Source of the DNA: Sinomonas susongensis | GTDB taxonomy: Bacteria; Actinomycetota; Actinomycetes; Actinomycetales; Micrococcaceae | Length of the DNA stretch: 64,000 nt | Direction: 5' to 3' | NCBI RefSeq assembly: GCF_005877005.1 | Contig: NZ_SSNH01000004.1 | Coordinates: 211,194-275,193, forward strand | Position numbers and translations under genes: made by a program | Shown here: piece by piece, positions 44,238 to 52,547 of the stretch | Numbering within the stretch: position 1 is the first letter of the stretch | Layout: each line of letters begins with the position of its first letter | Notes under the pieces: generated by a model | The model's database searches: none | What the model was told of the DNA's origin: nothing | What the model saw: only the letters and a program-made list of their open reading frames with translations

Positions 44238-45812
44238 TCAGGAAGCGGGCTTGACGTCCACGAGGTCGATCACGAGGTTCTGCCCCGGGTGCGGGGCGTC
44301 CACGCCCTTGGCGATGAAGTAGGTCACGTTCAGTGCCGAGATGATCCCGAACCAGGCGTTGTCGTCGACCCACTTGTAGACGGCCTTCCACGCAGCCTCG
44401 GACTGCGCCGCGGGGGCGGTTGCCGCGGCGGCGAGCAGTCTGGTCAGCTCCGGGTCCTGGGAGTGGTAGGTGTTGTAGGAACCGTTCGGCTGGAGGGTCT
44501 GGAACTGCGCCATGAAGGGGGTGCCGGAGTTGCTCTGGGCGATGATGGCCCCGAACTGCTTCTCGCCCAGGCGGGTGTTCAGGTCCCCGAAGTTCTGCGC
44601 CTCGGTGAAGGCGAGCTTGATCCCGGCCTTCACCAGCTGGCCGGCAATGGCCTGGGCCTGGGTCGCGTTGAGCGTGTTGCTGACGTATCCGACCCTGATC
44701 GTGACCCCGTTCGGGTACCCGGCCTCGGCGAGGAGCGCTTTGGCCTTGTCGATGCTGTAGGGGTAGTCCTCGTCGTTCGCGGGGTCGTAGCCGACGAAGC
44801 CCTTGACCTGGAGCTGGCTCGTGGGCGTGCCGAAGTCGCCGAACAGTGCCTTGGTCAGCAGCGATCGGTCCAGGGCGTAGTTGATGGCCTGGCGGACTCG
44901 GACGTCGCCGAGGGGCTTGTCGGTCTCGCCCTTGCGGTCCAGCAGGAGCAGGCCGGTCCACTGGACCGGGTCGGAGAGGATGCGGGCGCCGGAGGGGAGG
45001 TTGTTCTTGTTGGCGTTGCCGGTGATGGGGTCGGAGACCATGACCTTGAGCTGGCCGGTCTTGAAGGCCTGGATTGCCGAGTTCTGGTCCTCGTAGACGC
45101 TGATGACGACCTTGTCCCAGTAGACCTTGGACTTGTCGTAGTAGTACTGGTTGGGGACGTAGGTGTAGGACTTGCCGCTGACGGTGGCGGCTGGGTCCAG
45201 CACGTACGGGCCGGCCCCGAAGGTCTTGGTGCCAAGCTGTTTGGGGTCGGCGAGGGCCTTGGGGCTGATGAGGTTGCCGGCGAGCCAGTACGCGTTGAAG
45301 ACGCTCACGAGGTCCGGGTTGGGGCTCTTGAGCCACACGGTGAAGACGTACGCGCTGTCCACGGTGATCCTGTCCAGGTTGCCCAGGTTCACCGAGAACG
45401 GCCCTTTGGCCTTCACCCAGTATTCGATCGACTTCTGTGCGGCGTCCGCGTTGACGGGTTCGCCGTCGCTGAACTTGGCGTCCTTGCGCAGCGTGAACGT
45501 CACCGACCGGTTGTCCGGGGCCAGCTTCCACGATTCGGCGAGGGCCGCCACCAGCGTTCCATCGGCCTGGGTGCGCACGAGCGGCTCGTAGGCCGGTGTC
45601 AGCATGGTCCCGGCACGGCCGTTGCCGCTCAGGGCGGGGTCCATGCTCACCGGCGCGAACGTGTTCGAGACGGTCAGGGTTCCCTTGCCGCTGCCCCCGG
45701 AGCCGGTCGAGCCGGAGCCTCCGGAGCAGGCGGCCAGGGCAAGGACTGAGGCGAGGCCGACGGAGGATGCGAGGACGGTGCGGCGGGAAACGGGACGGGA
45801 GAAGCTGCTCAT
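44238..45812 (-). CDS. Solute-binding lipoprotein of the ABC transporter (524 aa)
   Basis: SBP family 5. The twin-Arg-like leader (RPVSRRTVLASSVGLASVLA) ends in a lipobox LAAC, so it is lipid-anchored outside. Mature signature: YEPLVRTQADGTLVAALAES, VTFTLRKDAKFSDGEPVNAD, RVRQAINYALDRSLLTKALF. The ligand could be a peptide or a glycoside- or ester-type compound. Catabolic neighbours suggest an aromatic- or cyclitol-type ester, which is inferred. Start overlaps the hydrolase stop by four bases. Confidence 0.93.
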   Translation of the reverse strand: MSSFSRPVSRRTVLASSVGLASVLALAACSGGSGSTGSGGSGKGTLTVSNTFAPVSMDPALSGNGRAGTMLTPAYEPLVRTQADGTLVAALAESWKLAPDNRSVTFTLRKDAKFSDGEPVNADAAQKSIEYWVKAKGPFSVNLGNLDRITVDSAYVFTVWLKSPNPDLVSVFNAYWLAGNLISPKALADPKQLGTKTFGAGPYVLDPAATVSGKSYTYVPNQYYYDKSKVYWDKVVISVYEDQNSAIQAFKTGQLKVMVSDPITGNANKNNLPSGARILSDPVQWTGLLLLDRKGETDKPLGDVRVRQAINYALDRSLLTKALFGDFGTPTSQLQVKGFVGYDPANDEDYPYSIDKAKALLAEAGYPNGVTIRVGYVSNTLNATQAQAIAGQLVKAGIKLAFTEAQNFGDLNTRLGEKQFGAIIAQSNSGTPFMAQFQTLQPNGSYNTYHSQDPELTRLLAAAATAPAAQSEAAWKAVYKWVDDNAWFGIISALNVTYFIAKGVDAPHPGQNLVIDLVDVKPAS

Positions 45813-47677
45813 CGGTTTCTCTCTTCGTTGAGGACGGCGGAGGGGGCGGAGGGGAGTGAGGCGTGCAGGACCTCGCGCAGGGCGACGGTGAGCTCTTCGG
45901 AGGCTGCAAGGGCGGCGGCGCTGACCGCCCCGTAGCTGAAGAAGCCGTGGTTGAGCGTGGGGTATTCGCGGAAGACGACCGGCACCCCTGCCCCGGCCAG
46001 CGTCCGGGCGTAGGCGGCTGCTTCGTCGTAGAGGAAGTCGTGGCGGCCGACCCCGATCACGGCAGGGGCGACTCCCGTGTGGTCGGCCGCCAGCACCGGG
46101 GATGCCTGCGGGTCCGTAGCCACCGTCGCGGAGTCGCGGCCGAGGTACTGGGCGCCGACGGGGCTGGAGGCGGCGGCGCGCAGGTCGGTGGCCGGATAGA
46201 CCAGGAACTGCGCGGCCAGGGGGATGCCCCGGTCCCGGCAGTGCAGGGCTGCTACGGCGGCGAGGTTGCCCCCGGCGCTGTCGCCGCCCACGGCGAGCCT
46301 GCGCGGATTGCCGCCGAAGCGGTCGATGTTGGCTGCGGCCCATTCGACGGCGGCCAGGGCATCCTGCACCGCGGCCGGGAAGGGGTGCTCCGGGGCGAGC
46401 CGGTACTCCACCTGGATGACCCACGTGTCGGCCAGGGCGGCAATCCGGCTCGAGTTCGCCTGGTGCGAATCGAGGTCCCCGATGATCCATCCGCCGCCGT
46501 GGAAGTAGACCAGCGTCGCATCGCTGGGCCCGAGGGGCTTCTGGACCCTGATCCGCAGCGGTCCTGCCGGGCCGGGGATGGCCTCCTCGGCGACCGATTC
46601 GACCGGATAGAACTGGCCCGGGTAGTGGGCCTCGCGGAGCCGGACCCCCCGTGCCCGCGCGGTCCCGGGATCCACTGCAGCGCCTTCCGCGTCGGTGAAG
46701 ATGGGGAAGTCGCCCGAGGCAGCCATGGCCTCCTCGAGGCGCACGGTCGCGGGATCGACCCCACCGTCGCCCAGGTGGCGGCCGAGGAAGTCAAGGGACC
46801 GGCGGGTCACCTCGGGCAGGGTCTCGGCATCGGTGAAGACGTGGCCGCCGTCGGTCTCGAAGTACTCGACTTGGGCGCCGACCTGCCGGAGCGCGGCGGC
46901 GAGGGTCCGGCTCTGTTCGACCGGGACCTGGCGGTCCTGGCGGCCGTGGGCGATGAAGACCGGGGGGACGTCAGCGCGGACGTGGCTCAGGGGAGAGAGG
47001 GACTGCGCATCCCACGTGCTCCCCTCCAGCAGCGCCGTGACAGGATTCTGCGTGTAGAACCCGACCTCTTCCGACTCCGGGTCGGGCAGACTCGCCGCCG
47101 TGCCTGAGATCTCGGCCGGCCCGTACCAGTCCACGATCGCCTGGAAGTCCTCCGGCTGGTCCGGATGCTCGCGCGCCGCGGTCTCGCCGATCTCGGCGCA
47201 GAACCCCGCGAGGGTGACCAGGTGGGCGCCCGCCGATTCCCCCCACGCTGCCATCCGGGTCCCGTCCAGCCCGTACTCCCCGGCGTGGGCCCGCAGCCAG
47301 CGGGCGGCCGTCCGGAGGTCGCGGACCTGGGCGGGAAAGGGCGCCTCCTTGGCGAGCCGGTAGTCCAGGAGGGCGACCGCGTAGCCGGCCGAGACGATCG
47401 AGTCGATCACCCGGTAGGCATGCAGGTTCGGGGCTTGGCGGCGCCGCGACCCGTACACCCAGCCCCCGCCGTGGACCCACACGACCACCGGCGCGGGATG
47501 GGCGGCCGTGGCCCCCGCAGGCACCCGGAGGTCGAGGAACAGCGGGCGGTAGCCCTCCTCGACCGAGTAGGGGATGTTCTCGTACAGGGCCTCGCCCCGG
47601 CTCGTGTCCGTGGGCAGGGGCCGCGGGAACGCCGCCGTGCCTTGGCTGAGCGGTCCCGGCTCTGTCATGGCCGTCAT
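45809..47677 (-). CDS. Tandem double alpha/beta hydrolase (622 aa)
   Basis: Two complete hydrolases in one protein. Domain 1 (about 1-300): VVVWVHGGGWVYGSRRR oxyanion loop, AAWGESAGAHLVTLAG nucleophile Ser, HGRQDRQVPVEQS acid, GGHVFTDAE His. Domain 2 (about 340-615): LVYFHGGGWIIGDLDSHQAN, AVGGDSAGGNLAAVAA, VGRHDFLYDEAAAY, LNHGFFSYG, the hormone-sensitive-lipase type. Domain 1 is closely related to the single-domain enzyme at 50385. The protein leads the ABC operon and probably hydrolyses the imported ester. It has no signal peptide, so it acts in the cytosol. Confidence 0.9.
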   Translation of the reverse strand: MTAMTEPGPLSQGTAAFPRPLPTDTSRGEALYENIPYSVEEGYRPLFLDLRVPAGATAAHPAPVVVWVHGGGWVYGSRRRQAPNLHAYRVIDSIVSAGYAVALLDYRLAKEAPFPAQVRDLRTAARWLRAHAGEYGLDGTRMAAWGESAGAHLVTLAGFCAEIGETAAREHPDQPEDFQAIVDWYGPAEISGTAASLPDPESEEVGFYTQNPVTALLEGSTWDAQSLSPLSHVRADVPPVFIAHGRQDRQVPVEQSRTLAAALRQVGAQVEYFETDGGHVFTDAETLPEVTRRSLDFLGRHLGDGGVDPATVRLEEAMAASGDFPIFTDAEGAAVDPGTARARGVRLREAHYPGQFYPVESVAEEAIPGPAGPLRIRVQKPLGPSDATLVYFHGGGWIIGDLDSHQANSSRIAALADTWVIQVEYRLAPEHPFPAAVQDALAAVEWAAANIDRFGGNPRRLAVGGDSAGGNLAAVAALHCRDRGIPLAAQFLVYPATDLRAAASSPVGAQYLGRDSATVATDPQASPVLAADHTGVAPAVIGVGRHDFLYDEAAAYARTLAGAGVPVVFREYPTLNHGFFSYGAVSAAALAASEELTVALREVLHASLPSAPSAVLNEERNR

Positions 47678-48013
47678 GGTCAATCGCCTCCTCATTGTGG
47701 CGCAGGTCATAGGACAAAGTGCTCCTACGAGCATGGGGGTCAAGACTCATAGAAGTCCAAGAGTGGTTTTCGACCACTGTGAGAAGAAAACCCAATCACT
47801 CGCTGATAGGGCTTTCCCTATCGGATTTATCGTCCTTTGCTCTTGGACACCTATCGATGACCCCTGCGAGAGTTCTGGGAAGGCGTCAATGGGCAATCGG
47901 CCCGACCTGTGGCGCCGACCCTGGTCAGGTACGCCCGCCGCATGCCGACGGCACGCTGTCACCCGCGCCTGACCTGAAACGCACCGCACCCCAACGCAAC
48001 GAAAAGGAGCCCC
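47678..48013. promoter_or_regulatory. Divergent promoter region of the hydrolase-transporter island
   Basis: AT-richer 336-bp gap with two inverted repeats: AGGT-like AGTGGT/ACCACT with a 5-base spacer (47762-47778), and GATAGGG/CCCTATC with a CTTT loop (47805-47822). Both have the size and symmetry of LysR operators. They lie between the leftward transporter operon and the rightward hydrolase. Confidence 0.5.
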
Positions 48014-48817
48014 ATGCCCTGGATCGATCTTCTCGGCAACGACATCCACTACACCGACACCGGCTCGGGAGACCCGCTGGTCCTCATCCACGGGCACGGC
48101 TCGGCGGCCGCCTGCTGGGAACCGTTCGTCGACATCCTCTCGGAGCGCTTCCGGGTGCTGGCCTACGACAGCTACGACCACGGCTTCTCCAGCAACTCCC
48201 AGCGGGAGGGCCAGGGCCCGGACCGGGTGGACGAGCTCGAGGCCTTCCTGCACAGGCTCGGCATCGTCCGACCCATCCTCATGGGCCAGTCCATGGGAGC
48301 GATGACCACCCTGCGCTGGGCGGTCAGGCACCCGGACCAGGCGCGGGCCCTCGTCGCCTGCGGCATGGGCTGGCCCATCTCTGCGCCTCCGAGCGGAGTC
48401 GCCAGCGCGCTCGACCCGGAAGAGAGGATCTGGCTGGGCGTCGGGAACTCATTCACCCCGGAGTGGATCGAGGCCAACCCCATCGAGTACCAGCGCTACA
48501 TCCGGATCCGCTCCACCGCGACCGCCATCGAGGCCGCCCGGCACAGGCGCTCCTTCGGTGCGATCAATCCGGGCTGGGGCCCCGAGGACCGCGAGACCGA
48601 GGAGGGACTCCGGGGCATCACGAGCCCGCTCCTGCTCTTCGTCGGACAACTCGAGGCGCCTGAGATCTTCCCCGCGGTGCAGAACGTCCACAGGCTCGTC
48701 CCGCACAGCAGGCTCGTCGTGGCACAGGGAGCCGCCCACAACGCCTACTACCAACAGCGCGGCCTGCTCCTTGAAGCCTTCGACCAGCTCCTCGCCAGCG
48801 CAGGCGTCGCCAGCTAG
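48014..48817 (+). CDS. Alpha/beta hydrolase (267 aa)
   Basis: Cytosolic hydrolase fold: PLVLIHGHGSAAACWEPFVD, PILMGQSMGAMTTLRWAVRH (nucleophile Ser in GQSMGA), LLLFVGQLEAPEIFP and VAQGAAHNAYY with the catalytic His. It resembles the meta-cleavage or carboxylesterase group. AAAAGGAG precedes the ATG. It is divergent from the transporter operon, so it likely belongs to the same pathway. Confidence 0.9.
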   Translation: MPWIDLLGNDIHYTDTGSGDPLVLIHGHGSAAACWEPFVDILSERFRVLAYDSYDHGFSSNSQREGQGPDRVDELEAFLHRLGIVRPILMGQSMGAMTTLRWAVRHPDQARALVACGMGWPISAPPSGVASALDPEERIWLGVGNSFTPEWIEANPIEYQRYIRIRSTATAIEAARHRRSFGAINPGWGPEDRETEEGLRGITSPLLLFVGQLEAPEIFPAVQNVHRLVPHSRLVVAQGAAHNAYYQQRGLLLEAFDQLLASAGVAS

Positions 48818-49269
48818 ACGTCCGATCGTCCTGCCCGCTCGGTGTCCGGAGTTCGGCTACCCGGAACGGCATTTCCATGAACCCCGGACCGGGAAGGACA
48901 CTGTGGAGGGGCAGGGCCTTCATCCCGCCCTCTACACCATGCCCACCTCGGGGGTTCCGCCTGCGCGACGGCACACCAGTGCCGCCGGCCTCGGCAGGCC
49001 GGCGACGGGACCCGGCACACTCGCGCAGCGAGAGTCCATGACTAATTCGACGTTCGGGCACCCCTTCGTCGAATGCTTCGACCACTTCAGACCAAGTCGT
49101 CTCCGGCAGGATCCGCCGTGAAGCCGATCCGGGCCCTGTGGCACTCCCGGTCCCGGCATTGCATGCGCTGAGGGCCTCAACGCCGATAGCCCACAGGGCC
49201 TTCGGCTGTCGGCGCGACCCGACGACGGCGTGCCTGCCTGGCATCAGTGGGCCGCACCCGCCTCCTGCC
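48818..49269. other. Gene-free stretch in a decaying part of the island
   Basis: No gene with an acceptable start, ribosome site and composition is visible on either strand. The frames present are GC-driven shadows. Confidence 0.5.
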
Positions 49270-49410
49270 AGGTCGAGGAGGCAGTCGCCCCTGCTCCTCC
49301 TCGGGGTTGTGGATCTGCAAGCTGACCGCCGGCTGCGCCCTGTGCAGCCGCTGGCGGCCGAACGGCAGCCCTTCCTACGCCGCAGGGAATGCGCGCATCC
49401 GGCTGACGTG
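49270..49410 (-). pseudogene. Relic of a LysR helix-turn-helix domain
   Basis: The minus-strand frame from ATG 49398 reads MRAFPAA, then a TAG stop, then EGLPFGRQRLHRAQPAVSLQ and IHNPEEEQG. This matches the LysR N-terminal HTH (FGRAAxRLHxAQPAVSxQI) with one in-frame stop and small deletions. The effector domain is gone. Confidence 0.6.
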
Positions 49411-49753
49411 CTGGAGCGGCCTCCTCACCCGATCCGAGCTGCCGCGGGCCCACCCCCGCCTGCCATGTGCCCGTGGACGGCATCCCAACCGCGCAGCAGG
49501 ATGCTGCACGCCGATGAGCCCCCTGCATCCCTGGCCCGGTGGAGGCCAGGCAGCCGAGAGCGCGCAGGAGTCCGCGTCGGGGCTCGCCTGCGCGCCGACC
49601 TCGGCTTCGGGTGGCACGACCAGGCGGTCCTGCCCCTAGGGGTCATGTCGTCGGACGCGTCAGCGCCCCTGGATGCGCGAGCGTCCGGACGCGCGGGGAA
49701 GGCGAAGACCGCCGGACTCGGCCCCTTTGCCAGTCGCGGGGCCGGTCGATCAA

Positions 49754-50244
49754 TCATGTGCCGGCTCGGGCATGGGCGCGGCTCGGGGCGGACGCGCCAG
49801 AGCTCAGATGGCGCACGAGGATGTCCACCGCGAAGCCGTAGCCGGCGATTCGTGCTCCGGCGATGACAGCGACGGCGACCGGGGCAATGAACGAGCGCCT
49901 CCGGAAATCCTCCCTGGCATGGATGTTGGTGACGTGTACCTCCACGACGGGGCGCTCTGGACGCCGGTGATCTCGTCACGGAGGGCCACCGACGTGTGGG
50001 TGAGCCCGCCTGGATTGATGATGACCCCGTGGTTCCGGAAGCGTCCTTCGTGGAGCCTGTCGATCAATTCGCCCTCGTGGTTGCTCTGAAGGAAGCCCAC
50101 GCCGAACTCGGCGGCCCGGACGGCGACGAGTGCCTCGGCGTCGGTCAGGGTCTCCCTTCCGTACGGGTGAGGCTCGCGAGTTCCGAGCAGTCCGAGGTTG
50201 GGTCCGTTGAGGACGAGGAGGCGCGATGGGGTAGTGGAAGCCAT
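49754..50244 (-). pseudogene. aroQ: Type II 3-dehydroquinate dehydratase, frameshifted
   Basis: The first frame from ATG 50244 has the N-terminal signature LLVLNGPNLGLLGTREPHPY (catalytic-loop Arg and Tyr follow), FLQSNHEGELIDRLHEG and [20 protein letters not shown]. Near the G-run 49949-49952 the frame breaks. The other frame continues [20 protein letters not shown] with the catalytic His, and [13 protein letters not shown]. One added base restores a normal dodecameric-type enzyme, so this is a one-base deletion or a homopolymer error. The role would be conversion of 3-dehydroquinate to 3-dehydroshikimate, alongside the dehydrogenase at 39574. Confidence 0.85.
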
Positions 50245-50384
50245 GGATGAGCCTTCTGGTCGGGGTGGGCGTGCTCCTGCCCGCCAGCGGGATCGCGCGG
50301 CTGCACCGTCAGACTCGCGGGACCGGCCCGCCAGGGGGGCACTGGGCGCCGGGGCAAGGACAGTTCAGTTCCCTATGGTCGCCG

Positions 50385-51344
50385 CTACGGGACGGCCTGG
50401 AGTCCTTCTCCTGCTGCCGAGGCTCCTGGCCGGTTGAGATGCCGATTGAGGAAGTCCAGCGAACGCTGCGTGACGTGGGGCAGGATGGGCTCGCCATGGG
50501 TGACGAAGACGTGGTCGCCGATGGTCTCGAGGTACTCCGCATCGGCTCCGGCTGCCAGGAGTGCCCCGTAGAGCATCCGGCTCTGCTCGACGGGGACCTG
50601 CTGGTCCTCGGTGCCGTGGGCGATGAACACCGGCGGGATGCCCACGCGGGCGTAGCTGATCGGCGAGAGCTGCGCGGCAGTCCAGCCGGAGCCGGCCATG
50701 AGGGTCATGATGGGATGTTCGTCGATTGGCCCCCTCTCCTCCGATTCTGCCGTCGCGGCTCCCGTCCCGAAGAGGGCGAGGTCGGCAGGGCCGTACCACT
50801 CCACGACGGCCTGGACGTCCTCGGACTGCTCCGGGTGCTCGCCCGAGCGGGGCTCGGGGTCGAGCCGGTCGCAGAGGGCGGCCATCGTGACCAGGTGGGC
50901 GCCGGCGGACTCGCCCCACAGGGCGATCCTGTTCGGATCGAGGCAGAACTCGACGGCGTTACCGCGCAACCACCGTACCGATGCCCTGACGTCCATCAGG
51001 GGAGCCGGGAAGGCTGCCTCCTTCGCGAGGCGGTAATCGAGCACGGCCACCGCGAACCCGTCCCGCACGATCCGGTCCAGGACCCGGTGCGTGTGCAGGT
51101 TCGGCGACTGCCTGCGGCGCGAACCGTGGACCCAGCCGCCCCCGTGGACCCAGACGACCACCGGGGCCGGAGATGCCTCGGAGGCCGAGTCGGGCACCCG
51201 CAGGTCCAAGAACAGCGGACGGTATCCGGCCTCGCAGGAGTAGGCGATGCTGTGCCACCGTCGCTCGCCGAGATCACCCACCAGTGGTGGGTCGAAGGGG
51301 AACGCCCTCGTGCCGTCGGACAGGGGACCCGGTACTGTGCTCAC
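50385..51344 (-). CDS. Alpha/beta hydrolase, paralogue of the double hydrolase (319 aa)
   Basis: SCEAGYRPLFLDLRVPDSAS, VVVWVHGGGWVHGSRRRQSP, IALWGESAGAHLVTMAALC, AHGTEDQQVPVEQSRML and IGDHVFVTHGE give oxyanion loop, Ser, Asp and His. It parallels domain 1 of the protein at 45809 over its whole length, so the two arose by duplication. The GTG at 51344 follows GGAGCAAGG. It is divergent from the LysR gene at 51490 and probably controlled by it. Confidence 0.9.
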   Translation of the reverse strand: MSTVPGPLSDGTRAFPFDPPLVGDLGERRWHSIAYSCEAGYRPLFLDLRVPDSASEASPAPVVVWVHGGGWVHGSRRRQSPNLHTHRVLDRIVRDGFAVAVLDYRLAKEAAFPAPLMDVRASVRWLRGNAVEFCLDPNRIALWGESAGAHLVTMAALCDRLDPEPRSGEHPEQSEDVQAVVEWYGPADLALFGTGAATAESEERGPIDEHPIMTLMAGSGWTAAQLSPISYARVGIPPVFIAHGTEDQQVPVEQSRMLYGALLAAGADAEYLETIGDHVFVTHGEPILPHVTQRSLDFLNRHLNRPGASAAGEGLQAVP

Positions 51345-51440
51345 GCCTTGCTCCAATCTCTCGCCGTGCCTGTGCGGCCATGCCGGAATCAATCCTTCGC
51401 CTGGCAGGCGATCTCTGTCCAACATCAAAAACAACTGTCA

Positions 51441-51454
51441 GAGATAGTCGATCC
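51441..51454. promoter_or_regulatory. Candidate LysR operator in the divergent promoter
   Basis: GAGATAGTCGATCC lies 36-49 bases before the LysR start. The same GAGATAG-GATC word occurs, on the other strand, before the MHS transporter gene at 52425-52443. Confidence 0.45.
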
Positions 51455-51489
51455 TTATCAATCGCCAAGCCGCCCGCTAGCATTGCGGG

Positions 51490-52389
51490 ATGGAGATTCG
51501 ATGGCTGAAGGCGTTCGAAGCCGTCGCGCAGGAGCTGAACTACGGCCGGGCCGCCCGCGCCCTGCACGTCGCCCAGCCGGCCGTGAGCCAGCAGATCGTC
51601 CAGCTGGAAAGGTCCCTTGGCGTAGTCCTGTTCGAGCGTACGACCCGCTCGGTCAGGCTCACCCCTGCAGGCCACGCGTTCCAGCAGCCCTGCCGAGCGG
51701 CCCTGGAGGCGCTCGGCGCGGCGGCCCGCGCGGCGCAGAACGCCGGCTCTGGCGAGTCGGGGAATGTCCGCATCGGCTTCTCCGGCGCGTTCGCGCACGA
51801 GGGCCTCTCGCAGCTGGCCCGGGAATCACGTCGGCACCATCCGCTGATCGAGCTCGTCATCGCCGCGTCCGGGAACAACGATTCGGTCCTGGAGCAGCTG
51901 CTCTCGGACCGGCTGGACATCGGAATCATGTCCGAAACCCACGGCCACCCCAAGGTCGCCTCCCGGCTCATCTCGGCCAGCCGTCTGGGCGCCCTCGTGC
52001 CGGCAGACCATCGGCTCGCCACGGCAGAGTCGGCCCGGCTTTCGGACCTGCGCGGTGAGCCCTTCGTGCTCACCGACAGCGCGAGCCGGTTCGCCCTGCG
52101 GGACGTGACGATCGAGGCGTGCCTCGATGCGGGCTTCCAGCCGCACATCGCGCAGGAGGCGGCCGACTCCTTCACGGTCTTCGCCCTGGTATCAGCCGGA
52201 ATGGGGCTGACGCTGGTCCCGGAGACGGCCCGGGACATCTGGCCCCACGGCGCCTCCTACCTGGCCCTGACCGACGTCCCACAGCGCCTGCGGAGCGTCA
52301 TCGCATGGCCCGCGGACCGCAGCTTCCCCGCCCTGGAGACCGTGCTGGGCGTGGCCGGGCGGGTCTTCCCCACGCCGGCCGGGCCCTGA
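51490..52389 (+). CDS. LysR-family regulator of the island (299 aa)
   Basis: HTH: MEIRWLKAFEAVAQELNYGR, then AARALHVAQPAVSQQIVQLE. Effector domain: ESGNVRIGFSGAFAHEGLSQ, SDRLDIGIMSETHG and DSFTVFALVSAGMGLTLVPE. It is divergent from the hydrolase at 50385 and 158 bases upstream of the MHS transporter, with similar operator words before both. It is most likely the activator of quinate/shikimate-type ester use. Confidence 0.9.
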   Translation: MEIRWLKAFEAVAQELNYGRAARALHVAQPAVSQQIVQLERSLGVVLFERTTRSVRLTPAGHAFQQPCRAALEALGAAARAAQNAGSGESGNVRIGFSGAFAHEGLSQLARESRRHHPLIELVIAASGNNDSVLEQLLSDRLDIGIMSETHGHPKVASRLISASRLGALVPADHRLATAESARLSDLRGEPFVLTDSASRFALRDVTIEACLDAGFQPHIAQEAADSFTVFALVSAGMGLTLVPETARDIWPHGASYLALTDVPQRLRSVIAWPADRSFPALETVLGVAGRVFPTPAGP

Positions 52390-52424
52390 CCCGCGGATCC
52401 CGGAAAGGGTCCGCATTTATAAGC

Positions 52425-52443
52425 GATCTCTATCTCAGAGATC
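52425..52443. promoter_or_regulatory. Inverted repeat upstream of the MHS transporter
   Basis: GATCTC and GAGATC separated by seven bases (TATCTCA). It contains the GAGATAG-GATC word shared with 51441-51454. Position about 110 bases before the transporter start suits a LysR activator. Confidence 0.5.
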
Positions 52444-52547
52444 AGATATTGATGTTGGACCATTTTCAAGTCTGGTGTGATCCTTCTTACAACCGATCGT
52501 CTTCCGGAGCCGCTCAGGGCCGCCCCGGGCACAAGCAAGGGACAACG

